Of a stretch of DNA of 64,000 bases, positions 35,760 to 44,518 are shown in pieces. Source of the stretch: Flavobacterium psychrophilum (GTDB taxonomy: Bacteria; Bacteroidota; Bacteroidia; Flavobacteriales; Flavobacteriaceae); assembly GCA_001708385.1 (NCBI GenBank), contig CP012388.1:1984001-2048000 (forward strand), in the 5' to 3' direction. Position numbers and translations under genes: made by a program. Each line of letters opens with the position of its first letter. Positions within the stretch are counted from its first letter, which is position 1. The notes under the pieces were generated by a model. It made no database searches. It was not told the origin of the DNA and saw nothing but the letters and a program-made list of their open reading frames with translations.

Positions 35760-37139
35760 ATGTATACATTAATAGCTATTGCAGGATTAGGGATTATATG
35801 CCTTATAGCTGAAATTTTTAATTTAAGGAAAGCCATCGTGCCTGTAACCATTCTTGGTTTGTTTGGTACTTTAGGCCTTACAGTTTCTGAATATGGCACC
35901 CATACGAGTTTTTACAACAATATGGTTACCGTAAATAATTATTCTGTTGCTTTTAGCGGACTGTTTATTTTACTTACCATTTTTCTGATTGCACTAACTC
36001 CTGATTTTCATAAAGAACACAAAGCCAAGATATCTGACTTTGTTGCTATAAAGCTTTTCCTTTTAACAGGAGCTATAGCTATGGTTTCTTTTGGCAACCT
36101 GGCAATGTTCTTTCTTGGTATAGAGATACTTTCTATATCGCTTTATGTATTGGCAGCCAGCCAGCCTAAAAACCTTAGAAGTAACGAAGCCGGTATGAAA
36201 TACTTCCTTATGGGAGCATTTGCGTCGGGGATATTATTATTTGGTATTGCACTTATTTATGGTGCAACAGGCTCGTTTGACACTGCAGTTATTTATGGTA
36301 AGATTCTGGACAAAGAAAGTTTACCCGGATGGTACTTTATAGGTATTGTAATGTTAAGCATAGGATTGCTGTTTAAAATTGCAGCAGCGCCTTTCCACTT
36401 CTGGGCTCCTGATGTGTATGAGGGTTCTCCTGCGCTTACAACGGCAACCATGAGCACACTTGCAAAAGTAGCTGCAATTGCTGCCTTCTTTAAAATAATG
36501 GTAAGCCTTAACAGGACTGTTCCAGGAAGTTATGTAACTATTATTACTATTGTTTCTATATTATCTATGACAATCGGTAACCTTACGGCATTAAGGCAAA
36601 CGAATGTAAAACGTATGCTTGCTTTTTCGGGTATATCACACGCCGGATTTATGCTGATGGTTTTCTATAACCCTACAGTTACTGCGGGTACACTATTATA
36701 CTACACTGCTGCGTATGCACTTGCAGGTATTGCTGCATTTGCTGTAATACTTTCTGTAACCGGAAACAGCGCCGATAAAGACAAAGAAGAAGTATTCAAC
36801 TTTAACGGCCTCGGAAAAAGAAGCCCTTTAATGGCGGGCATCTTGACATGCGCGTTATTATCTATGGCGGGTATACCTATATTTTCAGGATTCTTTGCTA
36901 AAGCATTCCTTTTTAACCATGTATTCTTAACAGGCCACGTCGCTATTGTTATCATCGCAATTATAAATTCTATAATAAGTGTTGGCTATTATTTTAAACT
37001 GATATTCGCTATGTACACTCAGGAAAACATTACAGAAAAACAGCCCGTACCATTTATGTACACCGCTGTAGCAGTAGTGTCTATAGCTCTTAACATAATA
37101 CTGGGTCTTTATCCATCGTTTGTGCTAGATCTTATATAA
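35760..37139 (+). CDS. nuoN: NADH-quinone oxidoreductase subunit N
   Basis: A 459-aa antiporter-like subunit and last gene of the operon. Motifs are FFLGIEILSISLYVLAAS (TM5 Glu), FKIAAAPFHFWAPDVYEGSP (TM7 Lys) and RQTNVKRMLAFSGISHAGFM. With it all fourteen nuo genes are present in the standard order, without insertions. A strong terminator follows 21 bases after the stop. Confidence 0.97.
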   Translation: MYTLIAIAGLGIICLIAEIFNLRKAIVPVTILGLFGTLGLTVSEYGTHTSFYNNMVTVNNYSVAFSGLFILLTIFLIALTPDFHKEHKAKISDFVAIKLFLLTGAIAMVSFGNLAMFFLGIEILSISLYVLAASQPKNLRSNEAGMKYFLMGAFASGILLFGIALIYGATGSFDTAVIYGKILDKESLPGWYFIGIVMLSIGLLFKIAAAPFHFWAPDVYEGSPALTTATMSTLAKVAAIAAFFKIMVSLNRTVPGSYVTIITIVSILSMTIGNLTALRQTNVKRMLAFSGISHAGFMLMVFYNPTVTAGTLLYYTAAYALAGIAAFAVILSVTGNSADKDKEEVFNFNGLGKRSPLMAGILTCALLSMAGIPIFSGFFAKAFLFNHVFLTGHVAIVIIAIINSIISVGYYFKLIFAMYTQENITEKQPVPFMYTAVAVVSIALNIILGLYPSFVLDLI

Positions 37140-37160
37140 AACAAAAACTACACTAATGCA

Positions 37161-37195
37161 AAAAACCACCGATACACACGGTGGTTTTTTATTTT
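37161..37195. terminator. Bidirectional terminator between nuoN and the SDR gene
   Basis: A perfect 11-bp stem AAAAACCACCG / CGGTGGTTTTT with a 7-base loop, T-rich on the right and A-rich on the left. It separates the convergent nuo operon and SDR gene. Confidence 0.9.
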
Positions 37196-37215
37196 TATAG
37201 CGAATTCGTTTTGTA

Positions 37216-37968
37216 CTACACTGCGGTATATCCGCCGTCTGCAATAATATAGCTTCCTGTTGTAAACGATGATTTATCTGAACTAAGGAATGTTACAAGA
37301 TCTGCGATTTCCTGAGGTGTACCTAACCTGTTCATGCTGCTTTTACGTGCAACAGCTTCCATCATTTCTTTATTAAGATGATCTGTTAACAATGGTGTTT
37401 CAATATAACCCGGACCTACAGCATTACAACGAATGTTTTTCTCACCATACTCAACGGCAATGTTTTTTGTAAGCCCCACTACTCCATGTTTAGATGCTGT
37501 ATACGCAGGGCTGTTTGGAGCAGCAACCGTACCGTGGATAGATGCAATATTTACAATACTGCCTCCACCATTTTTTTCCATTTGTTCAATCTGGTAACGG
37601 CAGGCATAAAATACGCCGTTAAGGTTAAGGGCAATTACTTTGTCCCACGCGGCGATATCATACTCTCCGGTTGGTGTAGCCGGCCCGCCCATTCCGGCGT
37701 TATTGCAGGCAATATCAAGCCTTCCGTATTTTTGTACAATAGCCTCAACCAGTTTTTTATTATCTTCAGCCAAAGATGAGTCTGCTTTTACAAAGAAAGC
37801 TTCTCCACCTGCACTTTTAATAGCTTCAACAGTTTCGTTACCGTGAGCCTCGTTTATATCTGTAATAACAACTTTTGCGCCTTCACGGGCATACGTTTCT
37901 GCAATGGCGCGGCCAATTCCAGAACCCGCTCCGGAAACAACAGCCACCTTGTCTTTAAGTAATGACAT
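37216..37968 (-). CDS. Short-chain dehydrogenase/reductase
   Basis: A 250-aa classical SDR oxidoreductase with a Rossmann fold. The cofactor motif is SGAGSGIG (Gly13, Gly17, Gly19) and the NNAG motif follows. The catalytic tetrad is Asn115, Ser143, Tyr156 and Lys160 (YTASK). Asp37 at the end of the second strand (VITDIN) suggests NAD(H) rather than NADP(H). The C-terminus EIADLVTFLSSDKSSFTTGS is usual for the family. The substrate cannot be assigned; names such as 3-oxoacyl-ACP reductase or glucose dehydrogenase would be guesses. Confidence 0.92.
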   Translation of the reverse strand: MSLLKDKVAVVSGAGSGIGRAIAETYAREGAKVVITDINEAHGNETVEAIKSAGGEAFFVKADSSLAEDNKKLVEAIVQKYGRLDIACNNAGMGGPATPTGEYDIAAWDKVIALNLNGVFYACRYQIEQMEKNGGGSIVNIASIHGTVAAPNSPAYTASKHGVVGLTKNIAVEYGEKNIRCNAVGPGYIETPLLTDHLNKEMMEAVARKSSMNRLGTPQEIADLVTFLSSDKSSFTTGSYIIADGGYTAV

Positions 37969-38093
37969 AATTTGTGTTTTTAATATTGTATCCTAAAGTT
38001 ACAAAATATCTAGGCATCACTTGTATGCACAACAATACTTAACCTTGAATTTAACAATTGCTTCACAATGAAGCTTTAATTAGTGTTGAAAAG

Positions 38094-38411
38094 CTAGTTT
38101 TGACGCTGTAACTGGTCGTAAGTATCTTCATCATATAACATTTTAGGATGTGCCGGATCATAATAAAATTCTACACTATCACCAATAGATACGGTGGTAA
38201 AAGTAGTTTCAGCTTTATACTCACCTGTATATTCCTTTCCATCTTTACCTGTGAATTTTACCTCAAAGTGTGATGAGTATCCTTTACCCAACCTGCCATT
38301 GCTGCCGTCTCCAACGATAATTCCCTTCGCCTTTGGCCATTTTAAATGATCTTCATGCTTACAACTTACCAGACCTGCTATTATAAGCAGTAAAATAAAT
38401 ACCTTTTTCAT
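38094..38411 (-). CDS. Small lipoprotein, DUF3592-like
   Basis: A 105-aa lipoprotein: hydrophobic KKVFILLLIIAGLVS and then Cys (LVSC). The mature part has GRLGKGYSSHFEVKF and ends in GDSVEFYYDPAHP, a motif resembling the GDxVxVYYDPxNP of DUF3592 beta domains. It is clearly paralogous to the gene at 39304-39669. It is the last gene of a four-gene minus-strand cluster, 35 bp after its neighbour. Role unknown. Confidence 0.75.
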   Translation of the reverse strand: MKKVFILLLIIAGLVSCKHEDHLKWPKAKGIIVGDGSNGRLGKGYSSHFEVKFTGKDGKEYTGEYKAETTFTTVSIGDSVEFYYDPAHPKMLYDEDTYDQLQRQN

Positions 38412-38446
38412 ATTACTATTATTTACAGTTATTGCGATTACTCATA

Positions 38447-39292
38447 TTAATCAGTTTTCATGGTGGGTGGCCCTAAAACGTCGTAAGACTGTGTCCTGAT
38501 AACTTTTCCTTTAGCGTCATAATTCTTATGGGTAACTTTTATGGCTGTTACTTCTTCCGTTTCCTTCAGCCTTCCGTTGATGTCGTAATACCTTGTCATT
38601 GCATCTCCGGTTGCTCCACTATAGTCCTGTTGCATAGTAAGCTTTCCACTGATACTGAATTCCTTTGTAGTTTTGTCGCCATTCTTTGCTACTATAATCG
38701 ATCGTAGTAACGTTCCCTTCTCGTCATAATTCAGCGTTGTTTCTGTCGCCTGATCGTATGACGATATGAGTTTCCCATTTTTATATTCTTTGGTAAGAGT
38801 CTTACCGTTATTAACGGCGGTGTGGTAAATAAGTACATCATTTTCAAATACCTTTTCAGATACCGGCTTCCCCTGAGAGAAAATTTCTTCGGTACGCCTG
38901 TCTTCTTTATATTTTTTAGACATTTTCATCACGCCATTATCAAACTGGGCCTCCATTAACAACTTTCCGTCTTTATATGCCGTAAGCATTCCGTCTGCAA
39001 GATTATCTTTAAAAGGTATAGTGCCGAATATGCTACCATTTTCAATTTTCAATGTCTGGTTCAGTTTTCCGTTTGGTGCAATATAGAATGATATTTTACT
39101 ATTCTCTTTTTCAAACGGCGCGCTGTAGTAGCCTGTAGCTAATGCGGTACTGTCTTTTTTAAGTATACGCATATTATAGTTATTGTCGGTGTTGCGTATT
39201 ACAAGCACCTCATCTTCAGAAAGCGCTTTATAATCTTGTGCGTTAAGTATGCTCACACCTGTTACGGCCAATATCAACAATATTTTTTTCAT
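38447..39292 (-). CDS. Exported YwqK/MORN-like repeat protein
   Basis: A 281-aa exported protein with a signal peptide (KKILLILAVTGVSILNA, then QDY). The mature part is a series of MORN/YwqK-type beta repeats: DNLADGMLTAYKDGKLLMEA, then GKTLTKEYKNGKLISSY, then YYDINGRLKETEEV and NYDAKGKVIRTQSYD. These are scaffolds or interaction surfaces in other proteins. It lies 11 bp after the DUF3592-like gene upstream, so it is cotranscribed. Function unknown. Confidence 0.78.
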   Translation of the reverse strand: MKKILLILAVTGVSILNAQDYKALSEDEVLVIRNTDNNYNMRILKKDSTALATGYYSAPFEKENSKISFYIAPNGKLNQTLKIENGSIFGTIPFKDNLADGMLTAYKDGKLLMEAQFDNGVMKMSKKYKEDRRTEEIFSQGKPVSEKVFENDVLIYHTAVNNGKTLTKEYKNGKLISSYDQATETTLNYDEKGTLLRSIIVAKNGDKTTKEFSISGKLTMQQDYSGATGDAMTRYYDINGRLKETEEVTAIKVTHKNYDAKGKVIRTQSYDVLGPPTMKTD

Positions 39293-39303
39293 AATGATTT
39301 AGT

Positions 39304-39669
39304 TTATGGCATTATCTCATCGTAGCTGTTCTCGTCTATAACATCTGCCGGATCAATGGGGTCATAATACACTGTAAGGCTATCGCCTAACGCTTTACCC
39401 GCAAAAGAGTTATCCATAATTGCGGATGTCTGCAACTTTCCGGAACAATCTTTAAACTGAATGGTAAATGTTATATTTTCGCCCTTGCCTACCCGCCCGC
39501 TGGTTTCCTTTGCCAGAATACCAGCTTGTGCTTTTATATAACTTTTATATTTTTTTCTTGTTTCATTTTGCGTAAATGTTTCAGGACCGTATTTTTTTAA
39601 ATACATAAACCCTAATGCGGCAAGCACGATAAGAACGATGAATACTACTTTTGCTGTTTTACTTTGCAT
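39304..39669 (-). CDS. Membrane-anchored DUF3592-like protein, paralogue of 38094-38411
   Basis: A 121-aa protein with one N-terminal membrane helix (VVFIVLIVLAALGFMYL) without a lipobox. The outer domain has GRVGKGENITFTIQF and LGDSLTVYYDPIDP, aligning residue for residue with the lipoprotein two genes downstream. This suggests duplication within the cluster, with one copy lipid-anchored and one helix-anchored. It starts two bases after the stop of the upstream gene. Confidence 0.72.
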   Translation of the reverse strand: MQSKTAKVVFIVLIVLAALGFMYLKKYGPETFTQNETRKKYKSYIKAQAGILAKETSGRVGKGENITFTIQFKDCSGKLQTSAIMDNSFAGKALGDSLTVYYDPIDPADVIDENSYDEIMP

Positions 39670-39671
39670 GC

Positions 39672-40151
39672 TTATTTGTTTATAATTACGTTATCCAGGT
39701 AATAGGTATTGTCCATGTAAATAAGGATGCCGGTAAATTTAAATTTGCCATTGGGCAACTCCTGATAATCATCTGTAGTGAATCTCAGTGTGCTATTGTC
39801 AAAATCCTTATCTGCAGCAACATAATTTCTTTCTTTTTCGCCACTTAGCTTAGTAGTCTTTCCTCCAAATAAAAGATTCACCTCTATTAGTTCTTCGCCA
39901 TCACAGTTAGCCTCTGTATGCACCTCCATTTTACTTTTGGCACCAAGGGTAACGTTTGCCATCATCCCGCAAAATGCCGGGTAGCCCTCTACCTCAACTA
40001 GCTTTCCGTTAAGGGATTGATCGGTTTTTAAATTCTTAATCTGTTCCGTAGTAAGCGCTTGTCCTCTTTTAGAAGGCTCTCCCTTTTTTGCACACGATAA
40101 AAAGGTGAGCACCATAAGGGCTACAAAAATTAAATTGTACAAATTTTTCAT
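39672..40151 (-). CDS. Lipoprotein of unknown function, first gene of a four-gene cluster
   Basis: A 159-aa lipoprotein: NLIFVALMVLTFLS then Cys (FLSC), followed by a Lys-rich stretch (AKKGEPSKRG). The mature domain is beta-rich, with VEGYPAFCGMMANV and FKFTGILIYMDNTYYLDN; an OB-like fold is possible. Two Cys in the mature part may form a disulfide. I do not recognise the family. Confidence 0.7.
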   Translation of the reverse strand: MKNLYNLIFVALMVLTFLSCAKKGEPSKRGQALTTEQIKNLKTDQSLNGKLVEVEGYPAFCGMMANVTLGAKSKMEVHTEANCDGEELIEVNLLFGGKTTKLSGEKERNYVAADKDFDNSTLRFTTDDYQELPNGKFKFTGILIYMDNTYYLDNVIINK

Positions 40152-40421
40152 TATTCCGATTGATTAGCTGGTTGTAATTTAAGTGAGTCAAACCCTTATG
40201 ATTTGATTATCAATACTAAATATTTAATAAATGTAAGTTTATCCTTAACACCCGTCTAATTATTTAGGTTTTTTTTAATACTCTCAGATCCGTATTGATT
40301 TGTTCCTATAATGACACTTCATCTACCCAAAAAGACAGTATTTATTAGCTTATTTTAACCTTTTATCCGAGGTATTACGGGGTTTGTAACTTATCTTTGA
40401 TAGGCCTAAATAACACACTAC
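40152..40421. other. Intergenic region between divergent lipoprotein cluster and cydA
   Basis: About 270 AT-rich bases with no ORF or RNA gene visible. It must hold the divergent promoters; only the cydA -7 element was placed. Confidence 0.5.
40392..40399 (+). promoter_or_regulatory. Putative -7 element for cydAB
   Basis: TATCTTTG matches TAnnTTTG, 22 bases before the cydA start. No good -33 at the usual distance, which may mean an activator is needed, as for other oxygen-regulated cyd genes; that is inference. Confidence 0.4.
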
Positions 40422-41723
40422 ATGGATAATTTAGATGCAGCACGAATGCAAATGGCATTCACCCTCATTTTTCACATTGTTTTTGCCTGTATAGGCATGG
40501 TCATGCCCTTTTTCATGGTGATTTCGCATTATAAATGGCTAAAGACCAAAAACCCAATTTTTCTTACGCTTACCAAGTCCTGGCAAAAAGGTGTTGCTAT
40601 CTTTTTTGTTACCGGAGCTGTATCGGGTACTGCCCTTTCTTTCGAGCTGGGATTACTCTGGCCTAAGTTTATGATACACGCCGGACCCATTATTGGCATG
40701 CCTTTTTCTTTAGAAGGTGCCGCCTTTTTTATAGAGGCTGTTGCACTGGGCTTTTACCTTTACGGATGGAATAAACTTAACGAAAGGTTTCATTTGGTTA
40801 CCGGTATTATTGTAGGTCTGTCGGGGATACTTTCGGGTATACTGGTGGTATCGGCAAATAGCTGGATGAATGCACCATCGGGCTTTGATTATATAAACGG
40901 CGAGTTTCTTAATATCGATCCGGTTAAGGCATTTCTTAACCCCGCATGGTTTACCCAGGCACTGCACATGACGCTTGCCGCCTTTGCAGCCACATCGTTT
41001 GCTGTTGCCGGTATACACGCCTGGCAGATCTATAAAAACAGAAACATTTCCCTGCACAAAGAAGCTTTTAAGATTGCTATATTGTTTGGTGCTATTGCGG
41101 CGCTACTACAACCGCTCAGTGGCGATCTGTCAGCCAAAGATATCGCACAGCGCCAGCCCGTTAAACTGGCTGCACTGGAAGCCCACTACGAAACCGAACG
41201 CGGTGCTCCCCTATATATTGGCGGTATTGTGAACGAAGAAAAAGGCGAGGTGACCCATAAAATAGAAATACCAAAAGCCCTGTCATTTCTTTCCTTTGGC
41301 GATTTTAATGCGGAGGTGAAAGGACTCAACGATTTTCCTAAAGAAGACCGACCACCGGTTGCGATTACGCATTATGCCTTTCAGATAATGGTAGGATTAG
41401 GAACACTGCTTATGTTTTCTGCTATGGTTTATTTCATCAGTATGAAAAAGAAACACTGGCAGGACAAAAAGCGTTACTGGCTGTATTTTGCTTTGCTAAG
41501 CCCGGTTGGATTTTTAGCCTTAGAAGCAGGCTGGATCGTTACCGAAGTAGGCCGCCAACCGTGGATCATCCATAATGTAATGCGCACTAAAGATGCCGTA
41601 ACGCCAATGCCGGGAATGATATACAGCTTTTATATGTATGTAGTACTTTACATCGTGCTTTCTGTTGCTGTTACATGGCTTATGGCACGCCAGATAAAAG
41701 TTCTTAACCAAACTAAACTGTAA
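40422..41723 (+). CDS. cydA: Cytochrome bd ubiquinol oxidase subunit I (short Q-loop form)
   Basis: A 433-aa haem-bearing subunit of the bd-type terminal oxidase that reduces oxygen with electrons from quinol. The N-terminal haem-ligand His is His18 (LIFHIVF). The quinol loop begins with QPVKLAALEAHYETE, with the conserved Lys and Glu. The C-terminal part has EVGRQPW. At 433 aa it lacks the long Q-loop insertion of E. coli CydA (522 aa). High oxygen affinity gives respiration under low oxygen; here it complements complex I. cydB begins 5 bp later. Confidence 0.96.
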   Translation: MDNLDAARMQMAFTLIFHIVFACIGMVMPFFMVISHYKWLKTKNPIFLTLTKSWQKGVAIFFVTGAVSGTALSFELGLLWPKFMIHAGPIIGMPFSLEGAAFFIEAVALGFYLYGWNKLNERFHLVTGIIVGLSGILSGILVVSANSWMNAPSGFDYINGEFLNIDPVKAFLNPAWFTQALHMTLAAFAATSFAVAGIHAWQIYKNRNISLHKEAFKIAILFGAIAALLQPLSGDLSAKDIAQRQPVKLAALEAHYETERGAPLYIGGIVNEEKGEVTHKIEIPKALSFLSFGDFNAEVKGLNDFPKEDRPPVAITHYAFQIMVGLGTLLMFSAMVYFISMKKKHWQDKKRYWLYFALLSPVGFLALEAGWIVTEVGRQPWIIHNVMRTKDAVTPMPGMIYSFYMYVVLYIVLSVAVTWLMARQIKVLNQTKL

Positions 41724-41728
41724 GCCCT

Positions 41729-42754
41729 ATGCTGTATGTAGTTTTGTTTTTTACCGTGTTTTCATTCTTTTTGTATGTACTGCTTGGCGGTGCCGATTTT
41801 GGTGCGGGCATACTCGAACTCTTCTCTTCTGCCGATCATAAAAAATCGATCAAGAAAACGGTGTATAGTGTTTTGGGTCCGGTTTGGGAAGCCAACCACA
41901 TCTGGATCATTATCCTTATTGTGATACTCTGGATTGCGTTTCCTGTTTTTTACAACGTCATTATTATATACCTTCATATTCCGCTCACCTTAGTACTACT
42001 GGGCATTACCCTTCGCGGAGTAGCCTTTGTTTTCCGTCATTATGATGCCGTAAAAGACAAATCGCAAAAGCTGTACGACCGTATGTTTGAGTTTTCCTGC
42101 CTCGTCACGCCTATCTTTTTAGGAATGGCTTTCGGTACACTTATAAGCGGAAACATTATTATACCCGAAGATCCTGCTACAGCCAATTTTGCCGATATAT
42201 ACATACATCCGTGGCTGCAGCCCTTCCCTATCCTGGCCGGTTGCTTTTTTAGTGCACTGTGCGTGTTTCTTTCGGCAACATTCTTAATCGGTGAAGCTAC
42301 CGAATACGAGAAACGAATGTATATGCGTAAAGCGGGTATTGCCACTTTCGTGGTTGTACTTTTAGGATTGGCTGTGCTGATTACAGGTTATCTGGAAGAC
42401 ATGAAATTTATTACCGATTTCCTTGCCAACTACTATTCCCTGGGTGCAGTAGCGGTATCGGGACTATTGCTTTTTCCGCTATGGCGAAGTATAAAAAAAG
42501 GACACACCATTACCTGCCGTTTCTTTGCGGGGCTACAGGTATTACTTATACTTTGGGCAGCGGTGGGCACACATTTTCCTAATCTGATTATTACCAAAAC
42601 AGGCCCGGTTAGCCTTTTAGATGGCATGGCGCCCGACAGTGTTATTCAGGTGTTGGGTATATCGCTTATTATTGGTGGATTGCTAATTATACCGGGGTTA
42701 TTTCACCTACTGAAATCATTTAAGATGATAAAGATCCTGGAAGAGAAAGAGTAA
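41729..42754 (+). CDS. cydB: Cytochrome bd ubiquinol oxidase subunit II
   Basis: A 341-aa partner of CydA with about eight membrane helices. The N-terminus shows LLGGADFGAGILEL and GPVWEANHIWII, both strong family signatures, followed by FRHYDAVKD. It ends exactly one base before the 3' end of the convergent gene, so no terminator fits between. No cydX-like short ORF was noticed directly after it. Confidence 0.96.
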   Translation: MLYVVLFFTVFSFFLYVLLGGADFGAGILELFSSADHKKSIKKTVYSVLGPVWEANHIWIIILIVILWIAFPVFYNVIIIYLHIPLTLVLLGITLRGVAFVFRHYDAVKDKSQKLYDRMFEFSCLVTPIFLGMAFGTLISGNIIIPEDPATANFADIYIHPWLQPFPILAGCFFSALCVFLSATFLIGEATEYEKRMYMRKAGIATFVVVLLGLAVLITGYLEDMKFITDFLANYYSLGAVAVSGLLLFPLWRSIKKGHTITCRFFAGLQVLLILWAAVGTHFPNLIITKTGPVSLLDGMAPDSVIQVLGISLIIGGLLIIPGLFHLLKSFKMIKILEEKE

Positions 42755-43138
42755 CTATCCTATGTCTTTAGTCGACTTATATCGAATCAGTTCGAAGGAA
42801 AGCAGTCCGCTTAGGGTTGTAAACAGTACATAAACAAATAGTATTTCCGGAGATGTTTCTACAAATGCTAACAAAGCCGTAAAACCTGCTACCAGTAACA
42901 GCACCAATGTTAGAGACACATAGCGGGCCGTGTTTTTGGCCTTGCCGTCTTTACCTCTTATAAAAGCGGTAAGTGCCGCAAAAACGCCAAACATATAGGC
43001 AAATCCAACGAAATCCGTCCAATCCGGATCGCTGTTGCCATACCCTCCCGAAGCTGCCGCTACCATAAGCAGAATATATAGCCCTAACAGGATAATGATA
43101 CCGATGCGGTAGATGTTTATATAAATTTTCAGCAGCAT
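42755..43138 (-). CDS. Small integral membrane protein of unknown function
   Basis: A 127-aa protein with four predicted membrane helices: IGIIILLGLYILLMVAAA, then WTDFVGFAYMFGVFAALTAF, then YVSLTLVLLLVAGFTALLAF, then LFVYVLFTTLSGLLSFELI. No charged catalytic motif is visible and I cannot assign a family. Its stop codon abuts the stop of cydB with no gap. Confidence 0.68.
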   Translation of the reverse strand: MLLKIYINIYRIGIIILLGLYILLMVAAASGGYGNSDPDWTDFVGFAYMFGVFAALTAFIRGKDGKAKNTARYVSLTLVLLLVAGFTALLAFVETSPEILFVYVLFTTLSGLLSFELIRYKSTKDIG

Positions 43139-43244
43139 GGTTTGACTTTTTATGTAACATAAATCTACAACAATATGTCATAAATTTACTATTCCGGTTG
43201 TCATTATATTTCCGACCTTTATAGTACAGAAACAACATCTATTT

Positions 43245-44411
43245 ATGCAGGACACTCCCATTACCAAAACCCAGCTCACAGTTATGTCGGCAGCTGCGGG
43301 TATCTGTGTGGCAAACATTTATTACAACCAGCCCATTCTTAAAGATATTGCCCACGATTTTGGTGTTGCCGAAGGCCGGGCGGGAATTATATCGGTACTG
43401 GCACAGGCAGGTTACGGACTGGGGCTTTTCTTTCTTACCCCGCTTGGCGATAAAATAAACCGCAAGAAACTGATTCTCTCCCTGCATGTTATACTAATAC
43501 TGACGCTTATAGGCACCACATTCGTTCAGAACTTTTTCTGGATGGGCGTTTTTAGTCTTATGATGGGTGTGCTGAGTGTTGCTGCACAGGTCATATTACC
43601 ACTTGCTGCAAGCATGGACAGCAAAAATCGCGGGCGAAACGTTGGTATTATCTTTACCGGAATATTGGTAGGCATACTCGCCGCGAGGGTTTTTAGCGGA
43701 CTCATAGCCGAGAGCCTAAACTGGAGGTACGTTTATGGTATCTCATCGGGTATGGTGTTTTTAGGTACTATCTCACTTTATTTTACTTTACCCAATCAGC
43801 ATCAGGTTATGTTTAGTGGTAATTATGCCAAGCTATTAGGCTCTGCGTTGTTGCAATTTAAACGTTTCCCGCTGTTGCGAAGGACTGCCCTGTTGGGCGG
43901 CCTTGCCTTTGGCGTGTTCTGTTCGTTCTGGACTACGCTTACCTTCCACCTAAGCGGAGAACCTTTTAACTATGGCGCTGATATTATCGGGCTTTTCGGA
44001 TTACTGGCTATTGGCGGTGCCATGCTGGCGCCACTGTTTGGTAAACTTGCTGATAAAGGCAGCCCTGCAAAATCACTTGTGCTTTCTATAGCCCTTGTAT
44101 TGGTAGGAGTACTACTGGTAATGATATGGCCGTTATCTGTACCGTCATTTGTGGCTGCCGTGCTTTTACTTGATGTTGGCGTACAGGCAACGCAGGTTAC
44201 TAACGTTGCTACCATTTATTCGCTCGATGCAACAGCACACAGCCGTATTAACACAGCCTATATGACCAGCTATTTTATTGGCGGCGCCATTGGTACCTTT
44301 ATAGGCATACAATGCTGGGAGGCCAGAGGCTGGCCACTTGTTACCGCGCAACTTTTACTATGGAGCGTTGCTTGCCTGGTTATTGCCCTTTGGGGAATGA
44401 GGAAGGGTTAA
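43245..44411 (+). CDS. MFS transporter
   Basis: A 388-aa major facilitator superfamily transporter with twelve predicted helices. The loop 2-3 signature is FLTPLGDKINRKKLI, a variant of the G-x-L-x-D-R/K-x-G-R-R-K motif, and the corresponding loop in the second half is PLFGKLADKGSPAKS. The N-terminus CVANIYYNQPILKDI resembles a family of putative drug or sugar exporters found widely in bacteria. Substrate unknown. It is apparently monocistronic. Confidence 0.9.
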   Translation: MQDTPITKTQLTVMSAAAGICVANIYYNQPILKDIAHDFGVAEGRAGIISVLAQAGYGLGLFFLTPLGDKINRKKLILSLHVILILTLIGTTFVQNFFWMGVFSLMMGVLSVAAQVILPLAASMDSKNRGRNVGIIFTGILVGILAARVFSGLIAESLNWRYVYGISSGMVFLGTISLYFTLPNQHQVMFSGNYAKLLGSALLQFKRFPLLRRTALLGGLAFGVFCSFWTTLTFHLSGEPFNYGADIIGLFGLLAIGGAMLAPLFGKLADKGSPAKSLVLSIALVLVGVLLVMIWPLSVPSFVAAVLLLDVGVQATQVTNVATIYSLDATAHSRINTAYMTSYFIGGAIGTFIGIQCWEARGWPLVTAQLLLWSVACLVIALWGMRKG

Positions 44412-44450
44412 GGTTATACATTAGCTATATTATAAAGTGATAATAATAAT

Positions 44451-44482
44451 TTGCTGTACGTTATTCTGTTTTATAACTTTAC
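44451..44482 (+). promoter_or_regulatory. Putative promoter for the royal-jelly-family gene
   Basis: TTTG at 44451-44454, a 20-base gap, then TAACTTTA at 44475-44482, one mismatch from the -7 consensus. The start codon is 36 bases downstream. Confidence 0.4.
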
Positions 44483-44518
44483 GATTCTAAGCAATTCGCC
44501 AATTAGAAATACATTACT

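Noticed and set aside
40710..41057. Minus-strand ORF opposite cydA
   Set aside because: A shadow frame of a strongly conserved oxidase gene with no features of its own.
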